NCBI GenBank assembly: GCA_020635355.1
Contig: JACJZW010000002.1
Location: 1-64,000, forward strand
DNA from: Flavobacteriales bacterium
GTDB taxonomy: Bacteria > Bacteroidota > Bacteroidia > NS11-12g > UBA9320
Reading direction: 5' to 3'
DNA length: 64,000 bases
Part shown: in pieces, positions 1 through 8,050 of the stretch
How the letters are laid out: each line of letters starts with the position of its first letter
Position numbering within the stretch: the stretch's first letter is position 1
Program-made: the position numbers and the translations under genes
Notes under the pieces: model-generated
What the model was told of the DNA's origin: nothing
The model's database searches: none
The model's input: only the letters and a program-made list of their open reading frames with translations

Positions 1-1766
1 CCAATGCCATGCATGTAATTGTACAGTGCCGTCCGCAATCCATCATGATATGCACTGTGATCCATGCCGGTATCGTCCGTATAATCCAGATCGTTGCGGG
101 CAAAGGACGTCTCATTCTCGCCAATGGTTATGCCGTATGCTTCAGGTTCTTTGGCAATAGGACTGTGGGTGGTGAGCGAAAACTGATGCCAGAATCCGGA
201 TTGTATACTTCCCATTTCAAACAGTTGTCGGACCACCTCCAAACTGTCGATGGTCTCCTGTTCGGTTTGGGTTGGATAACCAAACATGAGATAGGCGTGT
301 ACCAGAATTCCGGCATCGGTAAACGCATGGGTAACCTTGCTCACCTGTTCAATGGTGACACCTTTTTCGATGCGCTGCAACAATCGATCAGAGGCCACTT
401 CCAATCCGCCGGATACGGCAATGCAACCGGATGCTGCCAAAAGTTTACACACGTCCGGCGTAAAATTTTTTTCAAATCGAATGTTGGTCCACCAGGTGAC
501 CGCCAATTTTCGGTGAATGATTTCCAGGGCTACATCGCGCATCAGTGCTGGCGGTGCGGCTTCGTCTACGAAGTGAAAACCAGTGAGTCCGGTAGATGCC
601 ATGAGTTCTTCCATCCGGTCCACCAGCAAACTTGCCTTAACGGGATCGTATCGGCCAATGTAATCCAGTCCTACATCACAAAAAGTGCATTTGCCCCAAT
701 AGCACCCGTGGGCCATGGTGAGCTTGAGCCAACGGCCGTCGGTCCAAAGACTGTGCATGGGATTGGCCAGCTCAATCACCGATAGGTAGGAGTCCAGGGG
801 CAAATCGGTATAGTCAGGTGCAGCAAGTTCATGCTGTTGATAGTCGCGATGTAAACATTCATCGGAATATCGAATCACGTCATTATCCAGATAGAGGGTG
901 CGCTTGAATGGAAAGGGAAGCGGGTGGTTGTGTTTAACAAATTCGAGGAGTTGTTCCAGCGGACGTTCGCCATCATCAAACGTCATGAAATGCGTGTAGC
1001 TGAAAAATCGAACATCGGATAGTTCGCGTAACTCGGTATTGACATAACCGCCGCCCATCACCACGGTAATAGATGGATGATGTTCTCGCAGGAAGGCGGC
1101 ACAACGAAGGGTGGCAATTAAATTACCCGGAAACGGGATGGAGAATCCCACGATCAACGGATGCGTCCGTTGAATGTGTCCCTCCAGCAACTGAAGCATC
1201 GTTTGCTCCACGAGGGTGAGGGGTAGTGTGAGTCGGTCCAGAATACTGTCAAAGGTTGGAGGACTTTGCGCGATTCGTTCTGCATATCGGCTTACACCAA
1301 AATCGGGATCAACAAACTCCGTGATAAAATCAGCGATGTCTTCCAGGTAGAGGTTGGCTAAATGTCGGGCTTTATCTGAAATGCCCATGGTGCCAAACGA
1401 CCATTCGAGATAATCCAGTTCGGCAAAACGATTTCCTTCGGGCAGAACATTCCGGGATGCGATGGTTCGGGCCAGTTCAGGTTGTTTGCCTTGAAGAAAG
1501 GCGATGACGGTGTCAATGGTTTGAAGATACACATTGCGCCGCTGGTAAAACAGCGTATCTGTGGCTTCAAGAGAATGTTGTTCAAGCTGTTTAAAAAGCG
1601 CACTCAACCCTTGATGGGAGAACAGGCTGAGGTAGGTTTCCATCCCTAAATCCGATTGAGATACTTTGTAGCCCTTTGCTTTTAAAGTGCCGCTGAGATA
1701 AGTCGTTGCCGGATATGGCGTATTCAATTGGGTGAAAGGAGCCGTAATGAGGAGGAGGTCAGTCAA
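1..1766 (-). CDS. B12-binding domain radical SAM protein (partial, C-terminus outside window)
   Basis: The minus strand is open from 1766 to the left edge, giving 588 residues with the C-terminus missing. The N-terminus reads TDLLLITAPFTQLNTPYPAT, typical of cobalamin-binding radical SAM enzymes. A Rossmann-like B12 domain follows (IVGFSIPFPGN, then VVMGGGYVN). The cluster motif is HGCYWGKCTFCD, whose cysteines are spaced CX4CX2C rather than the commoner CX3CX2C; this variant is seen in B12-type radical SAM proteins. A TIM-barrel segment with AVSGGLEVASDRLL and HAYLMFGYPTQTEQE follows, as in MiaB/HemN-like proteins. No ATG precedes the conserved start, so TTG at 1766 is the likely start. The substrate cannot be read from the sequence; it probably does a radical methylation or rearrangement in the cytoplasm. 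No neighbouring pathway gene is visible. Confidence 0.88.
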   Translation of the reverse strand, partial: MTDLLLITAPFTQLNTPYPATTYLSGTLKAKGYKVSQSDLGMETYLSLFSHQGLSALFKQLEQHSLEATDTLFYQRRNVYLQTIDTVIAFLQGKQPELARTIASRNVLPEGNRFAELDYLEWSFGTMGISDKARHLANLYLEDIADFITEFVDPDFGVSRYAERIAQSPPTFDSILDRLTLPLTLVEQTMLQLLEGHIQRTHPLIVGFSIPFPGNLIATLRCAAFLREHHPSITVVMGGGYVNTELRELSDVRFFSYTHFMTFDDGERPLEQLLEFVKHNHPLPFPFKRTLYLDNDVIRYSDECLHRDYQQHELAAPDYTDLPLDSYLSVIELANPMHSLWTDGRWLKLTMAHGCYWGKCTFCDVGLDYIGRYDPVKASLLVDRMEELMASTGLTGFHFVDEAAPPALMRDVALEIIHRKLAVTWWTNIRFEKNFTPDVCKLLAASGCIAVSGGLEVASDRLLQRIEKGVTIEQVSKVTHAFTDAGILVHAYLMFGYPTQTEQETIDSLEVVRQLFEMGSIQSGFWHQFSLTTHSPIAKEPEAYGITIGENETSFARNDLDYTDDTGMDHSAYHDGLRTALYNYMHGI

Positions 1767-2565
1767 CGGGATGAACTTGAACTGCGAAGATGAAACAACT
1801 TTTGGAAATGGGGAATGGGAATGGGGAATGAGGGATGGGGGATGAGGTGGGGGTGATAAACTGAACGTTGATCGTTGTGATCCAACGATGAAGCTGTTTT
1901 CACTTGAAAGCGTTAGGGACGCATTTGCCCCTACCCTAGGTAAAGTTCGCTTTTTCAGGGGAGAATTTCGATGCATTTTCTCCGACCGTCATAAAAAGAC
2001 CGAACGTCGTATCATTTCACGGAATGTTTGAGGTTCTCTCACGGAAATTGCTTAGGGATACATTTGCCCCTACCCCGAGGAAAGTTAGGAGATTTTGAGG
2101 TGAATTGCCGTGAGATTTCTCCGAACGCAATAAAAGAACTTAACACAACCTGAATTTACCGAACGCTGAGCGAGATGTCTTCAAAATTTTGTAGGGACGC
2201 ATTTACCCCTACCCCAGGGAAAGTTCGCTATTTCAGGGGAGAATTTCGAAGCATTTTCTCCAACCGTCATAAAAAGACTGAACGTCGAACTATTTCACGG
2301 AACGTCTGTGGTTTTATCACGGAAATTGGTTAGGGACACACGCGCCCCTACCCCGAGGAAAGTTACCCCCATCCAACCACAAAAACCCACAAAAACGCGC
2401 CCAACGCCAATCAATTTTTTCAACCGCTTGAATCCTCATCCATCTCCGGATGCATCGTCCGGTCACCCACCCATTCAATCATTTCCGAACAGCTTAATCC
2501 GGTGTTTCAGCTCCAGGCACCAACCCATCGTTTACATATTCCGTCATTGATCTATAAATTGCCGT
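1767..2565. other. 799-base gene-free region with tandem repeats
   Basis: No convincing reading frame lies here. It begins with low-complexity GGGAATGGG-type sequence (1800-1855) and then holds four copies of a TAGGG...CCCTA repeat (annotated separately). An 80-codon frame at 2308-2550 is proline- and serine-rich with no protein-like pattern and overlaps the repeat, so it is not called. The last 200 bases up to the WD40-caspase gene show TATAAATTGC at 2552-2561, a weak resemblance to the TAnnTTTG box. Confidence 0.75.
1914..2366. repeat. Tandem repeat, 139-base period, 3.3 copies
   Basis: A 20-base palindromic-looking core (TAGGGACGCATTTGCCCCTA and variants) occurs at 1914, 2053, 2192 and 2331, exactly 139 bases apart each time. 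Copies 1 and 3 are close to each other across the whole unit (both continue AAAGTTCGCT, then CAGGGGAGAATTTCG, CATTTTCTCC and CGTCATAAAAAGAC). Copy 2 has drifted, and copy 4 is cut off after about 35 bases. This looks like duplication of a short non-coding unit; no gene is inside. Confidence 0.85.
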
Positions 2566-5500
2566 ATGCTAAAACGGTTGTGGCTTCTGGTCTTCACATT
2601 CTCCACTGCATGCGGGTTGATGGGGCAAATCACCGTTAATGTTCAACGTGGGCACTCTGGGTTTCTCAGTTCCGCCCGGTATTCTCAGGACGATAATTAC
2701 CTCCTTACCTCTGCTTGGGATAATTCCATCATCGTCTGGGAATTGGCATCGGGTCTTCAAGTTCGCCGAGTTGAAAAACCAAATCACGATCCAGAGAGAT
2801 TTGACTTTACAGACCATCCGGATCACATCATCACCGGTCACAGTGGGACGCATGTGGTGGTGTTCGACTGGAAAACCGGTCGGGAGGTGCGCACCATCCA
2901 GCTTGGGAAAAAGGAAACGGTGGATGATCTGGTCTTTCTTCACGGTCGGAATGAATTTGTAGTGATGACCACAAGCATATTGTCCGGTGGTTCCGACATT
3001 CGATTTCACAGCTATCCCTCTGGAAAAGTCACTCGTGAATTTCATTTTGATTCCTTGGTGGCCACTGAGATTCGGTTCAATCAGGATCAATCACTTATGG
3101 CGGTTGGTGGATCTGCCGATGCCGGTTCCATGTTTGGTGGTAGTGTTCAGAATGCCTTAATCATCCAATTGAAATCAGGCAGAATCATTCATCGCCTTAC
3201 GTCCAAATTCGATATTGAAAACATACTCTTTCATCCCGATGGGAACTTACTGGCCTTTCGGGAATCGCGTGTTTTCGGGCATAAGGATAGTTTGCCGTGC
3301 GTCCGATTTTATGATCTGCAAAAGGCGACCTATCGCGACGATATTCGAATTGAAACCACCAGTAATGATGGAATAGATTTTAGTCCGGATGGGAATTACT
3401 TCGCCGCCGGAGTCACCCGAATGATGAACGATAAGGCCAATGCCGTGGTGGAGGTGTATGATGCACATACCTTCAAACTCCTCTTCCAACTGGACCCTAA
3501 GGCATCCTTTACTCCTGTATTCTCGCGGGATAGTAGGCGAATTTTGCTCTACAGTGAAGCCTATCGGTTTATGCGGGAAGTCACCGCCGAAAGTGGAACG
3601 GAAATCATTGATTTATCCCCAAAGATTCGGAGTGCTAAATGTATGGCTGTTAGCCCGGACAACTGTCTTTTGGCTCATGGCTCCCAATCACCCATTGATC
3701 GGACTATTAAGATCTGGAATTTGGAAACGGGACGGGTGGATATGCGCCTAACGGGGCTTAAGCACTATCCCACCTCGTTGGACTACTCCCCGTTGGGAAC
3801 CAAATTGGCTTCAACATCCCATGAAGGGGTTCATATTTGGCAAACACGTGATTGGCTTCAAACACATTTTTATGAGACCGAGTCGGCGATTTGTTCCAAG
3901 TGGATCACGGATGAACTCTTGGCAGTGGGGCTAAAGGACGGCACGCTTAAACTCTTTCTAACACAAACCGATTCCATTACAACCCTTCGTGTTTTTAATG
4001 ATGAAATTGATGGTTTGGATTACCGGGATCAGGTGTTGGCCGTACGGTCCAACGGAACCATTTTGTTCTCTGGGAAAAATGCCACAAACCGACAAGTTAA
4101 GGTTGGCGCAGCAGGACGATGGGTTAAATTCCTCAATGATTCTATTGTGCTGGCCGATGATGTTTTTGGATTGAAATGGATCAACTATCGAACGGGTGAG
4201 TCAGGGATGTACCGTCAGGACGATAAACACGGGATGTGCCTGGCCATTGATCCGGAAGGACGATATGCGGTAACGGGTACCGGAAACTCCATTTCGATAT
4301 ACGGCGATCTCCATGTGTGGGATCTGCAGAACGGAGAATTGATCGACACCCTGCACTTTCATTCCACCGGTATTTTTGACTTGAAATTCGATCAGAATGG
4401 TCACCTTTTTAGTGCCAGTAGAGACGGCACCATCGGTGTTTGGGACTGGAAGAGTCGGGAGCATATTGCCACCTTTATTGCGAATGAAACCGACTTCATA
4501 GCTTACAATACATCGGCGTTCTACACCACGTCTACCAATGGCTATCAATTCGTGAACTTTCAGGATGGAGACCAGGTGTACAGCTTTGATCAATTCGATC
4601 ACGTGTACAATCGCCCGGATTACATCGTGCAAACGTTAAGCCCCAACTCACAACGTTTAATAGGTCAGTTCCGGAAGGCAATTGAAAAGCGGCATCAATA
4701 TCAACAACCGCAATCCCTCCAGGATTTAAACGTTGTTCAACTTCAAATTTTGAATAAAGAGACCTTGCCCATTACCTCGGAAGATTCATCCATCATCATT
4801 CGGGTACAGGTTGTGAACCAGCGCGAAGCGGTTACCTTGGTGTGTTGGAATAATGGCGTGCGTCTTTCGGTTTTGGCTAAAGCCGATGAAAAAGGTCCGG
4901 CAGGTACGTATCGATTTCGGATTCCGCTGGTACCAGGGTTAAACAAACTGTCTTTCCGAGCCGATACCAAACAAGGGGTCTCCTCTATGCGCCAATCGGT
5001 TTATATCCGACGGTCCACGCAACCGGCAAAGCGGACGCTTCATATTCTCTGTTTGAGTGTCTCTAACTACCGGGACAGCCGGATGAATCTGAAATATGCC
5101 GTCAAAGATGGGCGGGATTTTACGTCGATGTTTGCTCACGCCGATTTTGATGAAATCATCATCGACACCCTGTTTGATCAAAATGCAACCATTGATCAAT
5201 TCAGGAAGTCGGCTATGCGCGCAAAAAGCCTCCGCCCAACCGACCGATTTATCCTCTATCTCAGTGGACACGGACTCATTGATAATCAATATGATTTCTA
5301 TTTCGCGACCTACGACGTCAACTTCCAGAAGCCGTCCGAACGAGGCATTCCACTTGGTGAAATTGAGCAACTACTGGCCGATGTCCCGTCTCTCGAGAAG
5401 TTAATGCTGCTGGATGCGTGTCACAGTGGTGAACAGGACATCACAGGAGATGGTGAATTCCACCCGGTGAAAAATCTCAACGTAAATGCCGTAACTAAGG

Positions 5501-5841
5501 GAGGGAAATCATCCACCAATGATCAATATCGCTTCAACAACAGTTTTCACACCATGCAGTTGCTGTTTAATAATCTCAATCAGGGGACAGGCGCTCACAT
5601 GATTGCCGCGTCGGCAGGAGATAGTTACGCGTATGAAAGCGACAAATGGAATAACGGTGTATTTACCTACACACTGGTTCGGGGTCTGGAGGATCAGGCA
5701 GCCGATGCCAATCGCGACGGTCATGTGTCCATATCCGAACTCAAAAGCTATGTCTCCGCCGAAGTGGTTCAACTCACCAAAGGCGCTCAGCAACCAACGT
5801 TTAGGGAAGAGAACGTGGAGTTTGATTGGAATGTGAGGTAG
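2566..5841 (+). CDS. Exported WD40-repeat protein with C-terminal caspase (peptidase C14) domain
   Basis: This 1091-residue protein starts with a signal peptide (MLKRLWLLVFTFSTACGLMG). Residues of about 30-720 carry many WD40-like blades (GHSGFLSSARYSQDDNYLLT, then SWD/IWD-type strand ends), forming one or two beta-propellers. An Ig-like linker (about 735-820) follows. The C-terminal 260 residues are a caspase-fold domain: the catalytic histidine lies in YLSGHG (H902) and the catalytic cysteine in LLDACHSG (C952), both intact, so activity is expected. An EF-hand-like ANRDGHVSISELK stretch follows near residue 1048. No T9SS sorting domain is seen at the C-terminus, so it is probably periplasmic or reaches the surface another way. 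Family members are orthocaspases; cleavage after basic residues is typical, but the target is unknown. It stands alone between gene-free regions. Confidence 0.9.
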   Translation: MLKRLWLLVFTFSTACGLMGQITVNVQRGHSGFLSSARYSQDDNYLLTSAWDNSIIVWELASGLQVRRVEKPNHDPERFDFTDHPDHIITGHSGTHVVVFDWKTGREVRTIQLGKKETVDDLVFLHGRNEFVVMTTSILSGGSDIRFHSYPSGKVTREFHFDSLVATEIRFNQDQSLMAVGGSADAGSMFGGSVQNALIIQLKSGRIIHRLTSKFDIENILFHPDGNLLAFRESRVFGHKDSLPCVRFYDLQKATYRDDIRIETTSNDGIDFSPDGNYFAAGVTRMMNDKANAVVEVYDAHTFKLLFQLDPKASFTPVFSRDSRRILLYSEAYRFMREVTAESGTEIIDLSPKIRSAKCMAVSPDNCLLAHGSQSPIDRTIKIWNLETGRVDMRLTGLKHYPTSLDYSPLGTKLASTSHEGVHIWQTRDWLQTHFYETESAICSKWITDELLAVGLKDGTLKLFLTQTDSITTLRVFNDEIDGLDYRDQVLAVRSNGTILFSGKNATNRQVKVGAAGRWVKFLNDSIVLADDVFGLKWINYRTGESGMYRQDDKHGMCLAIDPEGRYAVTGTGNSISIYGDLHVWDLQNGELIDTLHFHSTGIFDLKFDQNGHLFSASRDGTIGVWDWKSREHIATFIANETDFIAYNTSAFYTTSTNGYQFVNFQDGDQVYSFDQFDHVYNRPDYIVQTLSPNSQRLIGQFRKAIEKRHQYQQPQSLQDLNVVQLQILNKETLPITSEDSSIIIRVQVVNQREAVTLVCWNNGVRLSVLAKADEKGPAGTYRFRIPLVPGLNKLSFRADTKQGVSSMRQSVYIRRSTQPAKRTLHILCLSVSNYRDSRMNLKYAVKDGRDFTSMFAHADFDEIIIDTLFDQNATIDQFRKSAMRAKSLRPTDRFILYLSGHGLIDNQYDFYFATYDVNFQKPSERGIPLGEIEQLLADVPSLEKLMLLDACHSGEQDITGDGEFHPVKNLNVNAVTKGGKSSTNDQYRFNNSFHTMQLLFNNLNQGTGAHMIAASAGDSYAYESDKWNNGVFTYTLVRGLEDQAADANRDGHVSISELKSYVSAEVVQLTKGAQQPTFREENVEFDWNVR

Positions 5842-5874
5842 GAATTAGGAAAGAGGAATGGGGGATGGGGGAGA

Positions 5875-6120
5875 GTGAAGGAGAAAGTGAAAGTGAATAT
5901 GACAATCAACCATTGGAAACTAGCCCACTGGTCATCTATTCCACTATTTCACTAGTCATCTAGTCCACTATTCCTCTGATCTCAGGCACGACTAAAGGAT
6001 TGAGGTATTTCAATACGAGAGTGAGCGCGAGAGTGAGAGTGAGAGTGAAGGAGAAAGTGAATATTCAGTCAACCATTCGAAACTAGTCCACTAGTCATCT
6101 AGTCCACTATTCCTCCGATC
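5875..6120. repeat. Direct repeat upstream of the ECF sigma operon
   Basis: Copy one (5875-5981) and copy two (6046-6120) share GTGAAGGAGAAAGTGA, then CAACCATT, GAAACTAG and an exact 26-base block (5951-5976 and 6090-6115). The unit is rich in CTAG half-palindromes. Copy one carries an extra stretch, so the copies are not of equal length. Confidence 0.8.
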
Positions 6121-6219
6121 ACTAAGTGTTGGCAAAGTCAAAACCGAAGTGCAACGTTTTTAAAATCGTTCGTCTTATTACCGAGGCACTTACAAATAAC
6201 CCCTCAATAATCCGGGTTA

Positions 6220-6227
6220 TACCTTTG
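6220..6227 (+). promoter_or_regulatory. Probable -7 promoter box (TACCTTTG) of the sigma factor operon
   Basis: Exact match to the Bacteroidota TAnnTTTG element, 19 bases before the start codon at 6247. No clear TTTG -33 element is seen. Confidence 0.55.
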
Positions 6228-6246
6228 TCTGAGCAGACAAAACGGA

Positions 6247-6807
6247 ATGTCGACAACCGAGAGCGAACTATCTGAAGAGGTTATTCGGGGTTGCGCTTCG
6301 GGCGACCGTAAGTGCCAAAAGATTGTATACGAACAATTTTATACACGGATGTATAGCGTTTGCCTGCGTTACAGTAACAACAAGGATGAAGCTCTTGATC
6401 TTCTTCACGAGGGATACATGAAGGTATTTCGGAAGGTGGAGACGTTTAAGGGCGAATCGGAGTTCTATCCGTGGATCAAACGTCTATTTGTTAACCACTG
6501 CATTGATTACACCCGTTCAGCCTATAAGCGATACATCTCGTATGTAGATGAAGTGGTGACCGATGAGGCGGAAGAAGTGCCTGAAGTGCCGGGTGAACAA
6601 ACGGATGCTGCGGTGAATCAGCAAGCCGTTTTTGCTGCCATGAACGCCCTCCGTCCGGATTATCGGATTATTCTGAATTTGTACGCTGTCGAGAATATGT
6701 CCCATGCCCAAATCGCTCAGAAACTCGGCATTCAGGAAAGCAGTTCACGGTCCAAACTCAATCGGGCGCGCAACGCACTCAAAAAAACACTCAAACGCAA
6801 TGGCTGA
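6247..6807 (+). CDS. ECF-type RNA polymerase sigma factor
   Basis: A 186-residue protein with the two-domain layout of ECF sigma factors. Region 2 spans about 25-95 (YEQFYTRMYSVCLRYSNNKD, then EALDLLHEGYMKVFRKV and FYPWIKRLFVNHCIDYTR). An acidic linker follows, then region 4 with a helix-turn-helix at about 150-182 (MSHAQIAQKLGIQESSSRSK). The length is usual for the family. Its stop overlaps the start of the next gene by 8 bases (ATGGCTGA), so the two are probably translated together, as often seen for sigma and anti-sigma pairs. It would direct RNA polymerase to a small regulon in response to an envelope signal; which genes is unknown. A promoter-like TACCTTTG box precedes it. Confidence 0.93.
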   Translation: MSTTESELSEEVIRGCASGDRKCQKIVYEQFYTRMYSVCLRYSNNKDEALDLLHEGYMKVFRKVETFKGESEFYPWIKRLFVNHCIDYTRSAYKRYISYVDEVVTDEAEEVPEVPGEQTDAAVNQQAVFAAMNALRPDYRIILNLYAVENMSHAQIAQKLGIQESSSRSKLNRARNALKKTLKRNG

Positions 6808-8047
6808 TTTCGATCAACATATCGACTCCCTGCTCAATGGTTTGGATGAACGTGCGGAGTTCCCCGGGTTAATGCCGGATTGGGATGCCTTTGCACAAAA
6901 ACGTCGAAGAAAAATTTTCTGGCTGTGGTTTGTGCGTTCAGCAGCCGTGATCATTCCGCTCCTTCTGGCAGGGTGGTTTCTGTACCCAACAACACCCCAA
7001 ACGGCAGATACTTTCCAGCCTTCCAACCAAACCCATCAACCGGTTCAATCTGAGGTGCCAGAGGATACAATTCATCGGCCGGATCAGTTGGTTAACCCAA
7101 CCTCATCAGTCTCACCTATTTCAAATGCCTCGATTCGAAACCCTTCCAGCCCTCAACCATCCAAAAATGTTTTTAGAGAGGTGAGTGGTGCCGGCATGGT
7201 GGAGTCGAATACCGACACTTATCAGACCATACAGGTTCCGGCACTTGCTGTTCGGAACGGTCTCACCTTCCTTTCAAGCTGGCCGGTTTATCGGCCGGAT
7301 GTGATCGTGCCGGAGGTGGCATTCTCAGGTGATGAGATCCCATTTGGCGTCGATTCCTTGCTGGAGGAAGGTGGATTTCAATTAGCTCTATCGGCTGGGG
7401 TGGAGGTGGTAAACCCCCATTTGGTGGTGACTCAAATCGGCGCGCAGCGCATACACAAAGACTATGAATCCATTCGGAATGCTGCCGAAATTAGCGGAGC
7501 ATCTGTGGGCATACATGCATCCGTTATCCGTCGGTTCGGACGATTTGAACCCGGACTGGGACTTGGACTATCCAGACTAAACATTCCCGGTCAGTACCAT
7601 TTCACCGTTTCAGAATCGCCGGTGGTAGATCTGAATGGAACCATTTTAGGCTACCGAAATCAAACACCCGTTCAGGTGATTTTCAACAGCGATCATCACT
7701 TCACCTTCGTTCAGGTGCCCATTGGTTTGGGAATTCAGTTAATGAAACGTCCGCATGCCGAACTCATTTTCCAGCAGCGTTTCATTAACAATGTACTGAT
7801 TTCAACCTCGGGCGAGTCGCCACATCCGGTTAACCTCAGCAATCGGGAATCGCTAAGCATTACCAATCTCCGCATGGCCTCTTCCACCTACATGGGAGGA
7901 TTGCAATGGCGATATAAGAAACCACGATACCATGTGTACATGGAAACAGCATTCAGTCATAACCTGGGAATCGAGCAAACAAGCAGGCTCACTACTCAGA
8001 ATCTCAATGCGCTATCCATTAGATTTGGATTAATTAAGAACCTATAG
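6800..8047 (+). CDS. Single-TM protein with barrel-like C-terminus; candidate anti-sigma partner
   Basis: The frame is open from 6704, but ATG at 6800 (ADFDQHIDSLLNGLDERAEF) is chosen because it overlaps the sigma factor stop by 8 bases. The 415-residue protein has a short acidic cytoplasmic N-terminus with PDWDAFAQKRRRK, one membrane helix (about 38-56), a Pro/Ser/Thr-rich spacer (about 60-130), and then alternating strands typical of an outer-membrane barrel (GVHASVIRRFGRFEPGLGLG; final FGLIKNL). The N-terminal layout suits an anti-sigma factor; the C-terminus resembles PorT-like barrels. An inner-membrane helix plus a barrel-like domain in one chain is odd, and the C-terminus may in fact fold in the periplasm. 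Function is inferred from position only. Confidence 0.75.
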   Translation: MADFDQHIDSLLNGLDERAEFPGLMPDWDAFAQKRRRKIFWLWFVRSAAVIIPLLLAGWFLYPTTPQTADTFQPSNQTHQPVQSEVPEDTIHRPDQLVNPTSSVSPISNASIRNPSSPQPSKNVFREVSGAGMVESNTDTYQTIQVPALAVRNGLTFLSSWPVYRPDVIVPEVAFSGDEIPFGVDSLLEEGGFQLALSAGVEVVNPHLVVTQIGAQRIHKDYESIRNAAEISGASVGIHASVIRRFGRFEPGLGLGLSRLNIPGQYHFTVSESPVVDLNGTILGYRNQTPVQVIFNSDHHFTFVQVPIGLGIQLMKRPHAELIFQQRFINNVLISTSGESPHPVNLSNRESLSITNLRMASSTYMGGLQWRYKKPRYHVYMETAFSHNLGIEQTSRLTTQNLNALSIRFGLIKNL

Positions 8048-8050
8048 CGA

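Larger units (their letters stand above)
5842..6246. other. 405-base gene-free region with purine tracts and direct repeats
   Basis: No gene is seen. The region holds GAGTGA/GAAAGTGA purine tracts (5866-5900 and 6018-6062) and two copies of a sequence rich in CTAGTCCACTAGT. A 26-base segment at 5951-5976 recurs without change at 6090-6115. The 3' part holds the probable promoter of the sigma factor operon. Confidence 0.75.

Noticed and set aside
9..785. 258-codon plus-strand frame
   Set aside because: It lies opposite the radical SAM gene, whose minus frame has clear family motifs; the plus-frame product has no protein-like pattern.
2308..2550. 80-codon plus-strand frame in the repeat region
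   Set aside because: Low-complexity Pro/Ser/Thr product overlapping the 139-base repeat; no start context and no motif.
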